Origin: Bdellovibrio svalbardensis | Lineage (GTDB): Bacteria; Bdellovibrionota; Bdellovibrionia; Bdellovibrionales; Bdellovibrionaceae | Assembly (NCBI RefSeq): GCF_029531655.1 | Contig: NZ_JANRMI010000002.1 | Coordinates: 248,001 to 312,000 of the forward strand | Direction: 5' to 3' | DNA length: 64,000 nt | Part shown: positions 61,988-64,000 of the stretch, one piece after another | Layout of the letters: every line of letters starts with the position of its first letter | How positions within the stretch are numbered: the first letter of the stretch is position 1 | Program-made: the position numbers and the translations under genes | Notes under the pieces: model-generated | Database searches by the model: none | Told to the model about the DNA's origin: nothing | Seen by the model: the letters and a program-made list of their open reading frames with translations, nothing else

Positions 61988-62890
61988 TTAATAAAGTCCA
62001 TGGGCCTTCAAAGCTTCAATCAAAATCTGTTTTGCCTGTTTGCCGCCACTGAGTGAATCATTGGCGCCCTTGTCGTTAAAAGTCGCTACCGCAATAAATT
62101 CCTGATCCTTCCCCTCAATATGAGCAACAAACCAGCCCAGTCGTTGCTTGAACTCCGGTGGCATAAACCCGGACCCTGTCTTTCCACTGAGTTTGAATCC
62201 TCGGGGGGTCATTTCTAAAAAAGTGATTTTGCGAGTGAGGTCCATCGCTGCCTGCGAGGCGGGGAGCTGAGAAGTCCAAAGTTTCTTCATGAAATCAACT
62301 TGCTCATAGCCAGAAATCAAAACAGAAGATTTGGGATTTTCATGAGGAACAGGCCCTCCGGTGAGCCAAGCCGTCGTGAGACCGCCAGAGAAGTCGTGGT
62401 TTCCATATTGAAATTTATCAAGATAGCTCTGTACTTTTTTGCGCCCCAGTTTTTGTGTAATTCGCTGTGAATACCAAACTACAGATTCTTGCATCCAACT
62501 TTTTGCGGTCTGATCTTTATTCCACGCAAGGATGGTGTTCTTCCTGCCATCCCATTTAAAAGTGCTGTCTTCATCTTTCAGGATTCCTGAATCAAAGGCC
62601 ATGACCGCCAGTGGAACCTTAAAGGTTGAACAAGGTGAGGTGGGTTGACGGCAGCGAGGGGAGTTGAACTCCTCGACGTAGTCATTGAGCTTCATATCAA
62701 AAAGAAGAAAGCAGCCCTCAAGGTCTGCAAATGAGTCGGTCAACATGTTAAATGCGGATGCCATTTGAGGCGGTGGTGGCGGCGCTGGCGGGATATAAAG
62801 AGTTGTATCTTTTTTCTCGGCGGTTGATGTGCAGGCGAAAGAGTAAAAGACGACAAAAGATATTAAGAAAGTCTTTGCAAGTTTAACCAT
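61988..62890 (-). CDS. class D (OXA-type) beta-lactamase, predicted lipoprotein
   Basis: A 300-residue serine beta-lactamase-like protein. Active-site motifs are all present and ordered: STFK (S88, K91), SVV (136-138), YGN (162-164), W175 and KTG (237-239). The N-terminus is a signal with a cysteine at residue 20 (SFAC), so it is probably a lipoprotein. A Pro-rich linker (PPAPPPPPQ) precedes the catalytic domain. ATG 62890 follows GAGG. Class D enzymes hydrolyse penicillins; here it could also act on the organism's own or prey peptidoglycan (inferred). Confidence 0.9.
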   Translation of the reverse strand: MVKLAKTFLISFVVFYSFACTSTAEKKDTTLYIPPAPPPPPQMASAFNMLTDSFADLEGCFLLFDMKLNDYVEEFNSPRCRQPTSPCSTFKVPLAVMAFDSGILKDEDSTFKWDGRKNTILAWNKDQTAKSWMQESVVWYSQRITQKLGRKKVQSYLDKFQYGNHDFSGGLTTAWLTGGPVPHENPKSSVLISGYEQVDFMKKLWTSQLPASQAAMDLTRKITFLEMTPRGFKLSGKTGSGFMPPEFKQRLGWFVAHIEGKDQEFIAVATFNDKGANDSLSGGKQAKQILIEALKAHGLY

Positions 62891-62985
62891 GAAAAGCCTC
62901 ATTCAGTCTTGCCAAGAAGTAAGTTGAAGTCGCGGCGTTAGTTCTATTAACTCAATTCTTCAAAAGAGAGACAAGGAGTATTGAG

Positions 62986-63033
62986 ATGCAGAGTCTTCTG
63001 ATGGTTCTGTTGTCGTTTTTCGGGGTTTCTTAA
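62986..63033 (+). CDS. possible 15-residue hydrophobic peptide
   Basis: ATG 62986 with AAGGAG 7 bases upstream opens 15 codons, MQSLLMVLLSFFGVS, ending at TAA 63033. It is very hydrophobic. A good terminator follows at 63079. No strong promoter was seen. It may be a small membrane peptide or a coincidence of a ribosome-like motif. Confidence 0.3.
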   Translation: MQSLLMVLLSFFGVS

Positions 63034-63078
63034 CTGGTTGTTTTGTGAATATGCAAAGAACTGGCGGCTGCCTGTAAA

Positions 63079-63110
63079 AAAAAGCCCAGCTCTTGCGAAC
63101 TGGGCTTTTT
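63079..63110. terminator. bidirectional terminator before gltA end
   Basis: AAAAAGCCCAG-N10-CTGGGCTTTTT, an 11-bp stem, 24 bp downstream of the citrate synthase stop (minus) and 46 bp after the short peptide frame (plus). Confidence 0.92.
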
Positions 63111-63133
63111 CAAATCTTTAAATTTAGAAAAGA

Positions 63134-64000
63134 TTATTTTCTTTCTGACAAAGGAACAACTTTACGTTGTTCAGCACCCACGTACTCAGACAATGGACGA
63201 ATGATACGGTTGTCAGCAGTTTGCTCCATGATGTGAGCAGACCAACCCGTTGTACGAGCCATTACGAAGATCGGTGTAAAGAAGTCGATCTCGAAGCCCA
63301 TCATGTAGTAAGCAGGACCCGCTGGGAAATCCAAGTTAGGGTAGATCTTTTTCTTCTCAACCATAACTTTTTCCAAAGCCGTGTACATCTGCATCCATTT
63401 TTGCTCGCCAGTCACATCAGCCATAACTTGCGCATATTTTTTCATAGTTGGAACGCGCGAGTCACCAGAACGGTAAACGCGGTGACCGAAGCCCATCACT
63501 TTTTTCTTATTAGCAAGAGCATCCAACATCCACGCTTCAGCTTTTGCTGGATCCGCGATCTCTTTCATCATGTGCATAACCATCTCATTCGCACCACCGT
63601 GCAAAGGACCTTTTAAGGCACCGATACCTGCAACAGTTGCAGAGTAGATATCAGACTGAGTTGAAGTCACAACACGCGCTGTGAAAGTTGAAGCATTGAA
63701 GCTGTGTTCAGCGTAAAGGATCAAAGAAACGTCAAAAGCTTTAACAACTTCTTTTTGTGGAACTTTACCGAAGCACATGTGGAAGAAGTTTTCTGCCATC
63801 GTCAAATCAGCTTTTGGAGGGATAAAGTCCAAACCTTTTTTGAAACGGTAGTCGGCAGCAACTGCAGTTGGGATCTTAGCAAGCAACATCATGGCTTTAT
63901 CAAGATTTGTTGCAGGAGTCGCATCCCAGATACGTGGATCTTCAGCACCCATGAAAGAAACCGCAGTGCGGATTGAATCCATCGGGTGGCATTTTTGTGG
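63134..64000 (-). CDS. gltA: citrate synthase / 2-methylcitrate synthase family, 5' end missing
   Basis: 289 codons of the C-terminal part run from the right edge; the gene starts outside. Condenses acetyl-CoA (or propionyl-CoA) with oxaloacetate. Visible marks: CHPMDSIRTAVS, AEHSFNASTFTARV, catalytic His in GPLHGGANE, GFGHRVY with the second His, and EQTADNRIIRP with the catalytic Asp region. The type (short, archaeal/PrpC-like) and lack of neighbours leave citrate versus methylcitrate specificity open. Confidence 0.92.
   Translation of the reverse strand, partial: PQKCHPMDSIRTAVSFMGAEDPRIWDATPATNLDKAMMLLAKIPTAVAADYRFKKGLDFIPPKADLTMAENFFHMCFGKVPQKEVVKAFDVSLILYAEHSFNASTFTARVVTSTQSDIYSATVAGIGALKGPLHGGANEMVMHMMKEIADPAKAEAWMLDALANKKKVMGFGHRVYRSGDSRVPTMKKYAQVMADVTGEQKWMQMYTALEKVMVEKKKIYPNLDFPAGPAYYMMGFEIDFFTPIFVMARTTGWSAHIMEQTADNRIIRPLSEYVGAEQRKVVPLSERK

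Overview
The window is a gene-dense bacterial chromosome segment of moderate GC with no IS element, prophage, CRISPR array, tRNA or rRNA that I could find. It looks like a Bdellovibrio-type predator (Bdellovibrionota). The grounds are many secreted hydrolases and nucleases, lipoproteins ending the signal in FQNC, a TIGR02147-family regulator, a fused CcoNO oxidase subunit and many small outer-membrane barrels. This assignment is inference; no marker gene was compared.

Layout. 1-4767 (minus): an FNR-like regulator followed by ccoI-ccoS-ccoNO for the cbb3 oxidase, cut by the left edge. 5038-8175 (plus): a secreted HNH nuclease, an ADP-ribosylglycohydrolase and a Na+/H+ antiporter-like protein. 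8211-8330: a possible 20-codon gene with a complete promoter. 8492-12184: a full-length ABCC-like exporter in one chain. 12248-18349 (minus): a secreted PD-(D/E)XK-like nuclease, an Ala/Lys-rich small protein, a histidine kinase/response regulator pair downstream of an LtaS-like phosphoglycerol transferase, and a secreted unknown. 18577-25772 (plus): selD-mnmH, secreted unknowns, a periplasmic binding protein, an FKBP-type PPIase and pdxH. 25788-29519 (minus): YqjE/YqjD-like proteins, a GNAT, a PEGA-like protein, apaG and an EEP phosphatase/nuclease, with hairpin repeats between them.

29575-32872 (plus): leucyl aminopeptidase, a duplicated Cys-module secreted protein and a TIGR02147 regulator. 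32909-34927 (minus): a conserved unknown and a DUF502 membrane protein. 35095-36987: a subtilisin protease joined through a transmembrane segment to a cytosolic PilZ domain, the most unusual gene here. 37119-42828 (minus): mgtE, then a split ABCC-like exporter pair led by a 2-oxoglutarate oxygenase; a Tat-exported flavin amine oxidase diverges from it. 44362-51358: secreted unknowns, barrels, a haem lipoprotein, a YceI protein and a fused monohaem cytochrome-porin. 51442-52864: a membrane PilZ-like protein and folE. 52993-59436: pepN, a VOC protein, ahpF, ahpC and divergent oxyR. 59547-62890: a truncated globin, a hydrolase, an Rnk-like protein, a secreted unknown and a class D beta-lactamase. 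The right edge cuts a citrate synthase gene.

Common themes are microaerobic respiration and peroxide defence (FNR-like/cbb3, AhpCF/OxyR, globin, cytochromes), export and digestion of macromolecules, and two PilZ proteins that suggest c-di-GMP input at the envelope. Most operons are short, with start/stop overlaps, and several are bounded by clear hairpin terminators. A two-part hairpin repeat family (27857-27888, 28408-28486, 52863-52905) sits at the 3' ends of genes.
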